Below are positions 6,576 through 13,796 of a DNA stretch of 36,268 nucleotides, in pieces (the first letter of the stretch is position 1; every line of letters starts with the position of its first letter). The stretch comes from a virus. The translations under genes were made by a program, and so were the position numbers. Where the stretch lies: IMG/VR virus record IMGVR_UViG_3300042543_000115, positions 1 through 36,268 of that record, one strand, 5' to 3'. The notes beneath the pieces are model-generated. The model worked only from the letters and a program-made list of their open reading frames with translations. It did not search any database and was not told the origin of the DNA.

Positions 6576-9347
6576 TCACCCAAGAATCCGAGATGGGACG
6601 CCGATGCGGTTCAGGTTGCCTGTCAGTCCCGTGGCCATCTGTTGCAGGATTTTGTTGGTCTGCCGGGCGGCGATGAGTCGCGGGTCTTGGGACTGGGCCG
6701 CCGCGTCGAGGATCATCTGCTGACCCTCGGCGGTTCGCGCGTCCGCCACCGCGATCTGCTGCGGGCCCAGCATCAGCGACGCTTGCTGTTGCCGGAAGAT
6801 GCTGCGCATGCCGTCGGCACTGGCCGCCAGGGCCTCGTTCACGCCGCCGATTGAGCTAGTGACCGCATTGTTGAACTGCTGCACCTGGCGGCTGGCAGCG
6901 TTGGCAAACTGGTCGAACGTGCTGTTTTGCTGTTGCGACGCCCTGGAGAATGTCTGCTGCACCCGCTTGGTCGTGCCCTCGGCGATCCGCTCTTCTTCGC
7001 GCTGCAGACCACGCAGCTGACGCAGGCGGGTGGCACTGTCTCGGGCGTCCCGCAGGTTGCCCTTGTCGCGGGCCTCCTGGTTGCGGCGAGCCTCTTCGTC
7101 GATCCTGGCCTGGATGGCCGCGACGTTTTGGGCCGCCTGCTTCCTCCGCTCCTCGAGCTGTGCCGCGGCGTCGAGTTCGGCCTGGCGGCGGGCGTCGATG
7201 CCGGTGCGCAGGAAGTCATCGACACGCTTGGCGGCGGCAAGCTTTTCCTGTTCTTCCTGGCGAATGGCCGCGACGGTCAGTTCAAACCCTTGCCGCCGTG
7301 CAGCGATCTCTTGCTCGTACGCTTCACGGCTGAGAAATCCTTGTCGCACCTTGTCCTGCGTTTCGGCAATTCCGTCGCGCAACGTCTGGGCCGCCGCCAG
7401 CCCGGCCTCGCCAAACGCTTCCGTTTTGCGGATAAGGTCTTCGATGCCTTTCGTCGTCACGTCGAAGGTCTTGGTGAAACCTTCCGTGAACCCCTGCGTC
7501 GCGGCCTGCTGTTGCTCTTGCAGGCTGGCTTGCAACTGATCGAGCTGAGCCAATCGTGCCGTGGCTTGGTCAGCCTGTTGCCGCTGGCTGGAGTCGCGGG
7601 CGGCGTTCAGTTCTTTCTGAACCCGCAGCTGCTCGCGCTCAACGGCGGCCAGGTCGTCGGCGATCTTGTTCTGTGCCTGGTTTGCTTTTTCAAGGTTGGC
7701 GATTCGCGATTGGTCGGCTTTGACTTGCGCCTCGGCCGCCGCACGCGCCTCTTCGCGAAAACCTTTTTCCTTTTGCAGTTCGGCGTTCAGGTTCTTCATG
7801 AACCCTTCCATGATCTGCAACACGGTGGCGTTCGTTTCGCCGCTCTTGATCATCTGCTGATACGTCTCGAGCGTGCCCTGCGATTGCTGCAGGAACTCGG
7901 AGCCGCCGTCCGTGGCGGTTTTCAGGAATTGGTCAAGGTCTTCTTGCGTCCGGGCGAGGTTTGTCTGGATCTGCACCTCGGGCTTGCGGGCCTCCTGAAT
8001 CTGCCGCTGCAGCCCTTGCAGGAATTGGCTGGCAGCGCCGCGTCCTGCCTGCTGCGGGCCGCCCTCGCCGCCGGTGAACACGTCCACGACGGCGTTGGCA
8101 GCGTTGGACGCTGCGGCCTCGAGCTCGCGGGCGTTCCTGTCGTATGCCTCTTGGGACTGGGCCTGCAGCTCGCGGCCAAACTGAGCCACGTCGTCGCTTA
8201 CCCAACTGCCAATGCCCTCGAGGAACTTTCCAAGGGCCATCGCCAGGGCGTTGCCAGCAATTTCAAAGATGTTGAATAACGCGCGAAACGTTTCGCTGAT
8301 TCCGATGAGCGTATCGGCCGTAGCCAAAAACCCTGTGCTGACGTTTTCAATGGTTGGCAAGAACGAGCCAAAGTCCTCCACGAACTTGTCGAACACGCTG
8401 GCAAAGTATTCGGCACCTCGCAGCAGTACGTCCGTAATTGCGTTGGCGATTCCCGTGCCGCCCTGGCCCTGGGTGCTGCTCCACTCCTCGACAAACCGCA
8501 GGAACTCTTCCGTGACGGCCGTGACAGCCGGCGCGAGGTTGCCGATCACTTGGCCAATGATGCCTTGGATCGTGGCTCGCACGGTGTCAAAAGCGTCGTT
8601 CATCGCCGCCACGTTGTTGACTTGCGTTTCGCTGACGATGACGCCAAGCCGCTCGGCACGGGCCTGCAGCTCTTCGATGCTGGCGGCACCTTCGCGGAAC
8701 AGCGGGGCCAGAGCGGCACCCTGTTTGCCGAACACGGCCACCGACGCCGCGGCGCGATCGGCGGCAGTCGGCAACTGCGAAATGGCCTGGCCGATCACAG
8801 AGAACTGCTGCTCGGGCGCGAGGGCCCGTAGTTGCGTCACGCTCAGGTTGATGGCCCGCAGCGACTTGTCGAGCTCGCCGCCCGGCGTGGCTTTGCCGAT
8901 GTTCACGGCGAGCTTTTGGACGGCAGTGCCAAATTGGGCGGTATCCACGCCGGCCAGCTTGGCCGCGAAGGCGTACTTCTGGAGCTGCTCCACCCCGATG
9001 CCGGTACGGGCCGACAAGTCGTTGAGCGTGTCGATGGACGAATTGACGTTCGACACCAGGCCGGAAACCTGATTCGCAATGGACGAGAACGCGCTGCCGA
9101 TGGCCTGCGCGCCGTCGATTAGCAGGCGACCGATCTCAATGCGAGACAGCAGCGTGGTCGTCTTGGTCAGGCCGTCGAGCTGCTGAGACGTTTTGGTAGC
9201 TTGCTGCCCGAACCTCGCCATCGACTGTTGATTCTGCTCGACGATCTTTTGCAGCAGCCCAAGCGCACGCTCGCCTTCCGACAGACCTTCGGTCATGCCG
9301 GCGGCCGAAGCCGTCATCTGCATCCCGACGCCGATGACCGTCGCCAT
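6576..9347 (-). CDS. Tail tape measure protein
   Basis: At 923 residues, the longest gene in the window, placed directly after the frameshifting tail chaperones as in lambda-like phages. The N-terminal part is typical of tape measures (TASAAGMTEGLSEGERALGL). A hydrophobic Gly-rich centre (about 250-400: IIGQVIGNLAPAVTAV, IFEIAGNALAMALGKFLEGI) could cross the host membrane during injection. From about 440 to 830 it is Gln/Ala/Arg/Glu-rich coiled coil (LAAVEREQLRVQKELNAARD). At the usual ~0.15 nm per residue it predicts a tail of about 140 nm (inference). It spans the tail lumen, sets its length and leaves with the DNA. Confidence 0.9.
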   Translation of the reverse strand: MATVIGVGMQMTASAAGMTEGLSEGERALGLLQKIVEQNQQSMARFGQQATKTSQQLDGLTKTTTLLSRIEIGRLLIDGAQAIGSAFSSIANQVSGLVSNVNSSIDTLNDLSARTGIGVEQLQKYAFAAKLAGVDTAQFGTAVQKLAVNIGKATPGGELDKSLRAINLSVTQLRALAPEQQFSVIGQAISQLPTAADRAAASVAVFGKQGAALAPLFREGAASIEELQARAERLGVIVSETQVNNVAAMNDAFDTVRATIQGIIGQVIGNLAPAVTAVTEEFLRFVEEWSSTQGQGGTGIANAITDVLLRGAEYFASVFDKFVEDFGSFLPTIENVSTGFLATADTLIGISETFRALFNIFEIAGNALAMALGKFLEGIGSWVSDDVAQFGRELQAQSQEAYDRNARELEAAASNAANAVVDVFTGGEGGPQQAGRGAASQFLQGLQRQIQEARKPEVQIQTNLARTQEDLDQFLKTATDGGSEFLQQSQGTLETYQQMIKSGETNATVLQIMEGFMKNLNAELQKEKGFREEARAAAEAQVKADQSRIANLEKANQAQNKIADDLAAVEREQLRVQKELNAARDSSQRQQADQATARLAQLDQLQASLQEQQQAATQGFTEGFTKTFDVTTKGIEDLIRKTEAFGEAGLAAAQTLRDGIAETQDKVRQGFLSREAYEQEIAARRQGFELTVAAIRQEEQEKLAAAKRVDDFLRTGIDARRQAELDAAAQLEERRKQAAQNVAAIQARIDEEARRNQEARDKGNLRDARDSATRLRQLRGLQREEERIAEGTTKRVQQTFSRASQQQNSTFDQFANAASRQVQQFNNAVTSSIGGVNEALAASADGMRSIFRQQQASLMLGPQQIAVADARTAEGQQMILDAAAQSQDPRLIAARQTNKILQQMATGLTGNLNRIGVPSRILG

Positions 9348-9350
9348 ACA

Positions 9351-9662
9351 TCACCCGCCTAGTGCCGCCTTGAGCATCTGAATCTGTGCCAACATCTGAT
9401 CGCCGTGCTGCGGTGCCTTCTCAATCGGCACGAAATCTTCCGCCCGTGGTGCCTTGCCCTTCTCGCAGTGCGGTGCCAACAAGGCGCTGACCGTCAGCCC
9501 GGTCTGCCGCCACGCATCGGGCAGCGCCTCGTAGTACCGCGTGTATGCCATCCACTCCGTGAGTTCTTGCGAATCCATCCGCTCCGACAGTTCCTTCACC
9601 GTCATTTTCAGGTGACCAGCGAGGGCGAACATGAAGCGCCGCGTGGGCGACGCTCCTAGCCT
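9351..9662 (-). CDS. Tail assembly chaperone downstream frame (gpT-like, made by -1 frameshift)
   Basis: This frame is reached from the upstream chaperone by slipping back one base at GGGAAAA, adding 103 residues to make a fusion of about 216. It contains KMTVKELSERMDSQELTEWM, a DUF4035-like segment typical of the T part of G/GT chaperones. An internal ATG at 9630-9632 would give a 93-residue free product, but no convincing ribosome site precedes it, so frameshifting is the likelier route. In lambda the G and GT proteins coat the tape measure and recruit tube subunits; they are not in the finished virion. Confidence 0.8.
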   Translation of the reverse strand, partial: RLGASPTRRFMFALAGHLKMTVKELSERMDSQELTEWMAYTRYYEALPDAWRQTGLTVSALLAPHCEKGKAPRAEDFVPIEKAPQHGDQMLAQIQMLKAALGG

Positions 9663-9668
9663 TTTCCC
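9635..9668 (-). promoter_or_regulatory. Programmed -1 ribosomal frameshift site with stimulatory stem-loop
   Basis: The minus strand reads G GGA AAA (9662-9668), a perfect X-XXY-YYZ heptamer in the zero frame, six bases before the TAG of the upstream chaperone. Seven bases downstream AGCGTCGC (9647-9654) pairs with GCGGCGCT (9635-9642), an 8-bp stem with one G-U pair and a 4-base loop. Heptamer, spacing and hairpin are those of known -1 sites, and the new frame reads straight into the gpT-like frame. Confidence 0.85.
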
Positions 9669-10000
9669 AGCTGCTCCACATCGGCCTCGCTCATGTTGTT
9701 GTGCCGCAGTGCCTCGTCGAACAGGCGGCCCATCACCGCGCCCGACTTACTGGCGAGCTTCTCGACCTGGTCGCGGGTGAACAGCAGCCCGCCCTTTTCG
9801 TCGCACAGGACACGCGCGAGGTACTCGGTGCGGAAGTTGTCCACGCCCGAATCTTTCTTGCCGAGCCACATCCGCTCGTATGAGTCACGCTCGCCGACGC
9901 TCATCACGCGGATGAACACGTCGCCGCCCCACTCCTTGACCGTGACTTGCTTGAGGCCGAGGTCATCCGCCGCGAGGATCTGATCTGCCGTTAGCGCCAT
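9656..10000 (-). CDS. Tail assembly chaperone (gpG-like)
   Basis: A 114-residue protein starting at ATG 9998-10000 behind AGGAG at 8-base spacing; longer in-frame starts lie in the previous gene and lack a ribosome site. The sequence (MALTADQILAADDLGLKQVT, then GDVFIRVMSVGERDSYERMW) matches the phage tail assembly chaperone pattern, which begins with a substrate-like segment and an E-R-D-S/A-Y/F-E motif. It lies between tube and tape measure genes and carries the slippery heptamer in its last codons. Confidence 0.85.
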   Translation of the reverse strand: MALTADQILAADDLGLKQVTVKEWGGDVFIRVMSVGERDSYERMWLGKKDSGVDNFRTEYLARVLCDEKGGLLFTRDQVEKLASKSGAVMGRLFDEALRHNNMSEADVEQLGKG

Positions 10001-10005
10001 GCTTA

Positions 10006-10329
10006 CTACTCCTGGACGATGCGAAAAATGGTCTTGGTCCGCCACGCATCGTTCACTGTCGCACCGATGTCAACCGACAAGAGCACGGCCTTCGTGGTCA
10101 CGCTGACCAGTTGGCTGGTAATGGCCAGCGTGCCCTTCAGCCCTTGCGTGGCCAGCGAGACAGTGCCAAAGCTCGACACCTCCACGGTGCCGGCATCAAC
10201 GGCAAAGACGCCTTGGCGAGCAATGGGCAGGCTGCCGCCGGCGAGGTAGCGGATCTGTGCCACCTCGCCTATGGCGCTGCCACGCCACGTTACGGTCGTG
10301 CCTGACCCAGCGTGCGGCGTACTGGCCAT
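10006..10329 (-). CDS. Tail tube-like protein, second paralogue (107 aa)
   Basis: The beginning STPHAGSGTTVTW and the end ATVNDAWRTKTIFRIVQE parallel the neighbouring gene at 10349-10741 (VTPHDGAGTSLTF; ALNDAIRGSATFRVAR). Both also carry GTLxIT, indicating tandem duplication. It is predicted beta-rich, as tail-tube subunits are. Start at ATG 10327-10329, inside a 20-bp palindrome that also covers the G-rich ribosome site. One paralogue may build the tube and the other a terminator, ring or decorating domain; which is which cannot be told by eye. Confidence 0.7.
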   Translation of the reverse strand: MASTPHAGSGTTVTWRGSAIGEVAQIRYLAGGSLPIARQGVFAVDAGTVEVSSFGTVSLATQGLKGTLAITSQLVSVTTKAVLLSVDIGATVNDAWRTKTIFRIVQE

Positions 10330-10346
10330 GACGGGCTCCCGTCATG
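10327..10346. promoter_or_regulatory. 20-bp palindrome covering ribosome site and start codon
   Basis: CATGACGGG (10327-10335), centre CT, CCCGTCATG (10338-10346) form 9-bp arms. On the mRNA (minus strand) this would fold the GGGAG ribosome site and AUG of the second tail-tube gene into a tight hairpin, in the short gap between the two paralogues. It could lower translation of the second paralogue or mark an RNA processing point. Confidence 0.55.
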
Positions 10347-10348
10347 CG

Positions 10349-10741
10349 TCAGCGGGCCACGCGGAACGTCGCGGAACCCCGGATGGCGTCGTTGAGGGCG
10401 AACGTCACGCTCGAGCTCGCCACCGTGGCCACCGCCGACAGGAACGTCGTGCCGCTGTGGGTGATCGTCAGCGTGCCAGTAGCTCCGTCCGCGATGATCG
10501 ACTTGCCGAGGTACTCAACGGTGACCTCGCGGCCCGTCGTGCCGCCGGCAGCCGTCGTGCCAGACAGCGGCCGGCTGATCGTGGTGATGGCCTGGCCGGT
10601 CGTCTGGCCGAGGTGAGAAACGTCGATTGCGTCCTGCTGGTTGTCCTGCTGCCCCAGGCTGTAAACGATGTTGGTGACGGTGTAGTTCGCGCTAGCGAAC
10701 GTGAGGGACGTTCCCGCACCATCATGAGGCGTAACCGACAT
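10349..10741 (-). CDS. Major tail tube-like protein (130 aa)
   Basis: A 130-residue Thr/Ser/Gly/Val-rich beta protein in the tail-tube position, after the tail completion gene and before the chaperones. TSLTFASANYTVTNIVYSLG and GREVTVEYLGKSII fit small tube proteins of siphoviruses. ATG 10739-10741 is preceded by AGGAG with 9-base spacing. It is paralogous to the next gene at 10006-10329. As the better-initiated copy it is the likelier major tube subunit. Confidence 0.75.
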   Translation of the reverse strand: MSVTPHDGAGTSLTFASANYTVTNIVYSLGQQDNQQDAIDVSHLGQTTGQAITTISRPLSGTTAAGGTTGREVTVEYLGKSIIADGATGTLTITHSGTTFLSAVATVASSSVTFALNDAIRGSATFRVAR

Positions 10742-10744
10742 GAG

Positions 10745-11155
10745 CTAGTTCTCCTGCCAGAGGACGTTAAAGGTCTGCGTGACTTGGTACACGGGAGGAA
10801 GGTCGCCGCCGGCCAGCTGCACGAAGTCGTCTGACTCGTTCTCGAGGCTGACGTTCTTCACTTCTGTATTGTTCACGGTGCCGCCGTATCCATCCAGAAC
10901 CAAACGCACCCGGTCGGCTACCTCGCGGGCGTCTTCGTAGGTCGCCGCCAGCGACTGCATTTCCACGCTCACGTTCGGCATGCCCATCGGCCCGGCGAGG
11001 GTGTGCTCGCGGCTAATACCCGCCCGACGCCAGACGACAAACGGCAGGGCCGCCGTCTTCGGGGCCAGCAGCGGGTAGATCCGCGTGCCCACGATCGAGG
11101 TCACGTTTGTGTTCGCCACCAGGGCGGCGCGGAGGACGGCTTCGGGGGATTTCAT
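10745..11155 (-). CDS. DUF3168-type tail completion protein
   Basis: The 136-residue sequence follows the DUF3168 pattern (SPEAVLRAALVANTNVTSIV, GTRIYPLLAP, LPFVVWRRAG, then YEDAREVADRVRLVLDGYGG). Members, such as HK97 gp11-like and SPP1 gp17-like proteins, join head and tail at the tail terminator/completion position. Located immediately after the HK97 gp10-like gene and before tube genes, the canonical order. Confidence 0.85.
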   Translation of the reverse strand: MKSPEAVLRAALVANTNVTSIVGTRIYPLLAPKTAALPFVVWRRAGISREHTLAGPMGMPNVSVEMQSLAATYEDAREVADRVRLVLDGYGGTVNNTEVKNVSLENESDDFVQLAGGDLPPVYQVTQTFNVLWQEN

Positions 11156-11157
11156 GG

Positions 11158-11886
11158 CTAGCCACCAAAAAGTCGTTGGATGATCTTGCGCTCGCGGTAT
11201 TGGTTGTAGGTCGTTTGTAGGCCCCGCTTGGTGCGGCCCTCAAGTTCGGCCCACGCCTTTTCGATGCGGGCTCCGAGCTGCAACCGCAGTTCTGTTTCCA
11301 TCGCAGTCCGTGATTGAGTGAACGCCGTTTTCACGGGAGGCACGCCGGTACGGCCGCCGATTGGCATCTTGCCGAGCTTGACGTTCTCGCCTTGTTTGGC
11401 CGACTTGAAAAACGCCTTTGGCGGACGCGGTTGCGTGACTAGTTTTCCGGCGTTGCGGCCTCGCTTCGCATTGATGATGCGAAACCCGCCAGCGGTGTAG
11501 CTGGCATTGGTCAAGCTGCTTCGCTTCCAGCTAGATGCGAAACGTCCTTTCTTGGTCGTTCGCTCCTTGGTTCCAAACTCAATGAATCCTTGGTGGTAGC
11601 CCTTGTTCTCGCCGCCCCACGAATAGCCCACCATTCCGACTGCGTTACCGTTTTTGGGGTAGGTCTTCACCTTCGTCTTGATCGATTTCCGCAGGTTTCC
11701 CGTAGGCCCCTTTGGCGTGTTCTTGCGGAGCGCAGTCAGACCCGGCTGCGTAGCCTTTCGCAACGCCGCCCCAAGATGCTTGGCGGCTAGGTTGTTTGGC
11801 AGCCGCCTAAGCTCGGCGCGCAGCTCGTCTAAGTCAGGGAAATACAAATCCAGTTTGAGCGTTGAATCCGGCTTGGGCTTCGCCAT
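11158..11886 (-). CDS. HK97 gp10-like head-tail protein
   Basis: A 242-residue, Lys/Arg-rich protein. The centre has TPKGPTGNLRKSIKTKVK and YHQGFIEFGTKERTTKKG, the GxxR-S-I and xxE-F-GT signatures of the HK97 gp10-like family, whose members are thought to act in head-tail completion or tail assembly. A ~70-residue insertion rich in Lys and Gly lies between them and the C terminus, making it longer than the usual ~150. Its start overlaps the adaptor stop (TGATG). Confidence 0.8.
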   Translation of the reverse strand: MAKPKPDSTLKLDLYFPDLDELRAELRRLPNNLAAKHLGAALRKATQPGLTALRKNTPKGPTGNLRKSIKTKVKTYPKNGNAVGMVGYSWGGENKGYHQGFIEFGTKERTTKKGRFASSWKRSSLTNASYTAGGFRIINAKRGRNAGKLVTQPRPPKAFFKSAKQGENVKLGKMPIGGRTGVPPVKTAFTQSRTAMETELRLQLGARIEKAWAELEGRTKRGLQTTYNQYRERKIIQRLFGG

Positions 11887-12203
11887 CAGCTCTGCTCCTC
11901 ACAGATCGCCTCGTGCTCGCTGCGGTTGCCGTGCTCGAGCAGGCTGACGATCTCCAGCGTCCTGGACCGCCACGAGAACCGATGCTGGCTCGTCAGGCCG
12001 GGCAGATACCGCATCCGCACGCGATGCGTGACGACCGTTTCCTGCTGCCCGAGGGCCAGGGCCTCGCGGGCCGACACGCCTTCCACGCTCGCCCAGACGC
12101 TCGTTGAGTCGCTCCACGCCATGACCGTCTCGCCCAGCGTGTTGGTGCTGCCGCTGGCGACCTGGACCGTGACACGCTCGCGGAGCTTGCCGGGGTCGAT
12201 CAT
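11886..12203 (-). CDS. Head-tail adaptor (SPP1 gp16/HK97 gp9-like)
   Basis: The 105-residue protein (MIDPGKLRERVTVQVASGST, then VWASVEGVSAREALALGQQE, HRVRMRYLPGLTSQHRFSWR and LEIVSLLEHG) matches the phage head-tail joining family. These form the stopper ring under the connector. Start at ATG 12201-12203 overlaps the stop of the connector gene (ATGA). Length and context are standard. Confidence 0.88.
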   Translation of the reverse strand: MIDPGKLRERVTVQVASGSTNTLGETVMAWSDSTSVWASVEGVSAREALALGQQETVVTHRVRMRYLPGLTSQHRFSWRSRTLEIVSLLEHGNRSEHEAICEEQS

Positions 12204-12790
12204 GTGTAGGAGCCCCACCGATAGGCGTCGAGAAGGGCCTTTGCGGCGGCCGGCGGCTCGCCGTTGCCACGCTTCTCGTAGAGCTCGGTGACGTAGAGCA
12301 GCATGGCGTTCTTGATGCCCTGCGGCACGTCGGTCGAGTTGGCCCCGTACCCGGCCCAGTAGGTAATCGCCAGCGAGTTGTCGTCCTGGCGGTGCGGAGG
12401 CCACGTCTGGCCGTACAGCGGCTTCACCGCGCCCGGCGTGCTGTGGCGGTCCACCCGGAACAGGTTGGTGCTGTAGGCCGCCGTGGTGCCGTCCTCGAGC
12501 GTGTAGGTCACGCTGATGGCCGTGGCCGTGCCTGCGGTCGCCATCGGCGGATGCGGCAGTTCGACCTCGTCCGTGCTGTCGGGCGGAAAGCGGTCGCCTC
12601 GCACGGTCCACTGGGTCAGGATCAGCGTGCGGTCGAGGTACTCCTCGACCCACTCACGGGCCGCCCGCACGAGCCCGGCGATGTAGGCGTCGTCTTCGTT
12701 GCTGTCTACCCGGAGGTGCTGCTTTGCCTCGGCGAGCGTGACCGGCTCGATCGTCGGCTGCGTCGTGCGGGTGATGCTGCGGAACCTCAC
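12200..12790 (-). CDS. Head-tail connector (gp6/gp15-like)
   Basis: The 196-residue protein starts with EPVTLAEAKQHLRVDSNEDD then YIAGLVRAAREWVEEYLDRT, the hallmark of phage head-tail connector proteins that ring the portal exit. The C terminus (GIKNAMLLYVTELYEKRG) is helical as expected. A Thr-rich beta insertion lies at about 65-150. Start overlaps the preceding stop (ATGA). Confidence 0.88.
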   Translation of the reverse strand: MRFRSITRTTQPTIEPVTLAEAKQHLRVDSNEDDAYIAGLVRAAREWVEEYLDRTLILTQWTVRGDRFPPDSTDEVELPHPPMATAGTATAISVTYTLEDGTTAAYSTNLFRVDRHSTPGAVKPLYGQTWPPHRQDDNSLAITYWAGYGANSTDVPQGIKNAMLLYVTELYEKRGNGEPPAAAKALLDAYRWGSYT

Positions 12791-12987
12791 CGGCGGCGTC
12801 TCCGTTTGGGCGTGGCGTCTGCCGTCTCGACTTCGGGATCGACAGCTGCCGTTTCGATGAACTCGGCCTGGCGGTCTTCGACGGCAACCTTGCGGGCGAC
12901 GAGCTCGGCCGCGAGCCCGCCTGGAATCTCAACCACCTGCCCGATGCGATACGCACGCCACGACCTTACAAATCTCAGTTTCTTCAT
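12787..12987 (-). CDS. Small head-region protein (66 aa)
   Basis: Starts at ATG 12985-12987, overlapping the glycosyltransferase stop. Residues 1-35 (MKKLRFVRSWRAYRIGQVVE then IPGGLAAELVARKVA) form a short basic beta-hairpin/helix module seen as a small gene between capsid and connector genes in many HK97-like phages. The tail ends in five Arg. Function not known. Confidence 0.7.
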   Translation of the reverse strand: MKKLRFVRSWRAYRIGQVVEIPGGLAAELVARKVAVEDRQAEFIETAAVDPEVETADATPKRRRRR

Positions 12988-13718
12988 TCGGGCACACTCC
13001 ATGCAGTTTCCGGGCGTTTCATCGTGTTGGCGAACTCGGTGCTGTATTGGAAAACCGGCTTATCAAGCTTTTTGCCGGGCCACGTCACCATGTATTCCCC
13101 GTGGCCGAGAACGATGCGAGGCGAGACGTAGACGCGGTTTCCGGCCTTGCGGAAGCTTTTCCAAAATCCAATGTCGGAGTCAGTTCTGCCTTCACCGAAA
13201 CCGCCCTGCGGATCGGCTTGCTCCCAGAACCACGGCTTCGGCGTCCGCTTGAGGGCGGCCGTGCTGATGACCGTGCAGCCGAAGTGCGCCGTGTCCACCT
13301 CCTGCACGGGCTCGGCGAACCAGCTCATGGGCAGGCTGGTCTTGCCGTCCTCGGGCGGGTTGTCGAGCGTGCCCTTTAGCGTAAGCATCGGCCGCCCGTC
13401 CTCCCGTTTGGTTTGCAGCCCGGTGATGGCGTCGCACTGGAAGGTCATCGCTAATGCGAAGAGCTGCTCTACGTCCTCGCGGGTGAAGAACGTGTCGTAG
13501 TCGATGGTGAGCAGGTATTCGCACTTGTCGATAAACGTCTCAAAAACACGGGTCATGCACTGACCGTAGTAGGCCCCAGTGACCTTGGTGGGCCGGATGC
13601 CCAGCGGCATCAGCACCTGGGCCCAACTGTAGAAGTTGTCCATGAACCCGAGCCGAGGCACGCTCATGACGGCCTCCACCCGGATGTCGCAATCAGTGTT
13701 CCCGACTTTGACGATCAT
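12984..13718 (-). CDS. GT-A glycosyltransferase-like protein in the capsid cluster
   Basis: A 244-residue protein with a DxD-type nucleotide-sugar/metal motif, LLTIDYDTFF (D73-Y-D75), preceded by a Rossmann-like half and followed by TAHFGCTVISTAALKR and TDSDIGFWKSFRKAGNRVYV. The second stretch resembles the acceptor/catalytic region of family-2-like transferases (S-D-I/xxD-x-x-F/W). It lies directly downstream of the major capsid gene and upstream of connectors, where the order is normally uninterrupted, suggesting that it modifies the capsid or another virion protein. It could equally be a moron acting on the host surface. Confidence 0.7.
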   Translation of the reverse strand: MIVKVGNTDCDIRVEAVMSVPRLGFMDNFYSWAQVLMPLGIRPTKVTGAYYGQCMTRVFETFIDKCEYLLTIDYDTFFTREDVEQLFALAMTFQCDAITGLQTKREDGRPMLTLKGTLDNPPEDGKTSLPMSWFAEPVQEVDTAHFGCTVISTAALKRTPKPWFWEQADPQGGFGEGRTDSDIGFWKSFRKAGNRVYVSPRIVLGHGEYMVTWPGKKLDKPVFQYSTEFANTMKRPETAWSVPE

Positions 13719-13737
13719 GCAGACCTCGCAAACGAGA

Positions 13738-13765
13738 GCGGGCCGCCCCGTTTGGAGCGGCCCGC
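13738..13765 (-). terminator. Strong hairpin after the major capsid gene
   Basis: GCGGGCCGC (13738-13746) and GCGGCCCGC (13757-13765) form a perfect 9-bp GC stem with a 10-base loop, in the 78-bp gap downstream of the capsid gene. On the mRNA strand it is followed by TCTCGTTTGC, only a weak U-tract, and a second small stem (13725-13736). A partial terminator or 3' RNA stabiliser after capsid, giving high capsid and lower downstream expression, is likely. Confidence 0.6.
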
Positions 13766-13796
13766 CCAGTTTGCACGTCGCGTCAAGCCGTGAGGC

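Noticed and set aside
6927-8279. 450-codon plus-strand open frame
   Set aside because: Antisense to the tape measure coiled-coil region; low-complexity Leu/Gly translation is typical of a shadow of GC-rich coding DNA.
9351-9632. Independent start of the downstream chaperone gene
   Set aside because: No ribosome site before ATG 9632, whereas the frameshift site is complete; kept only as a possible minor product.
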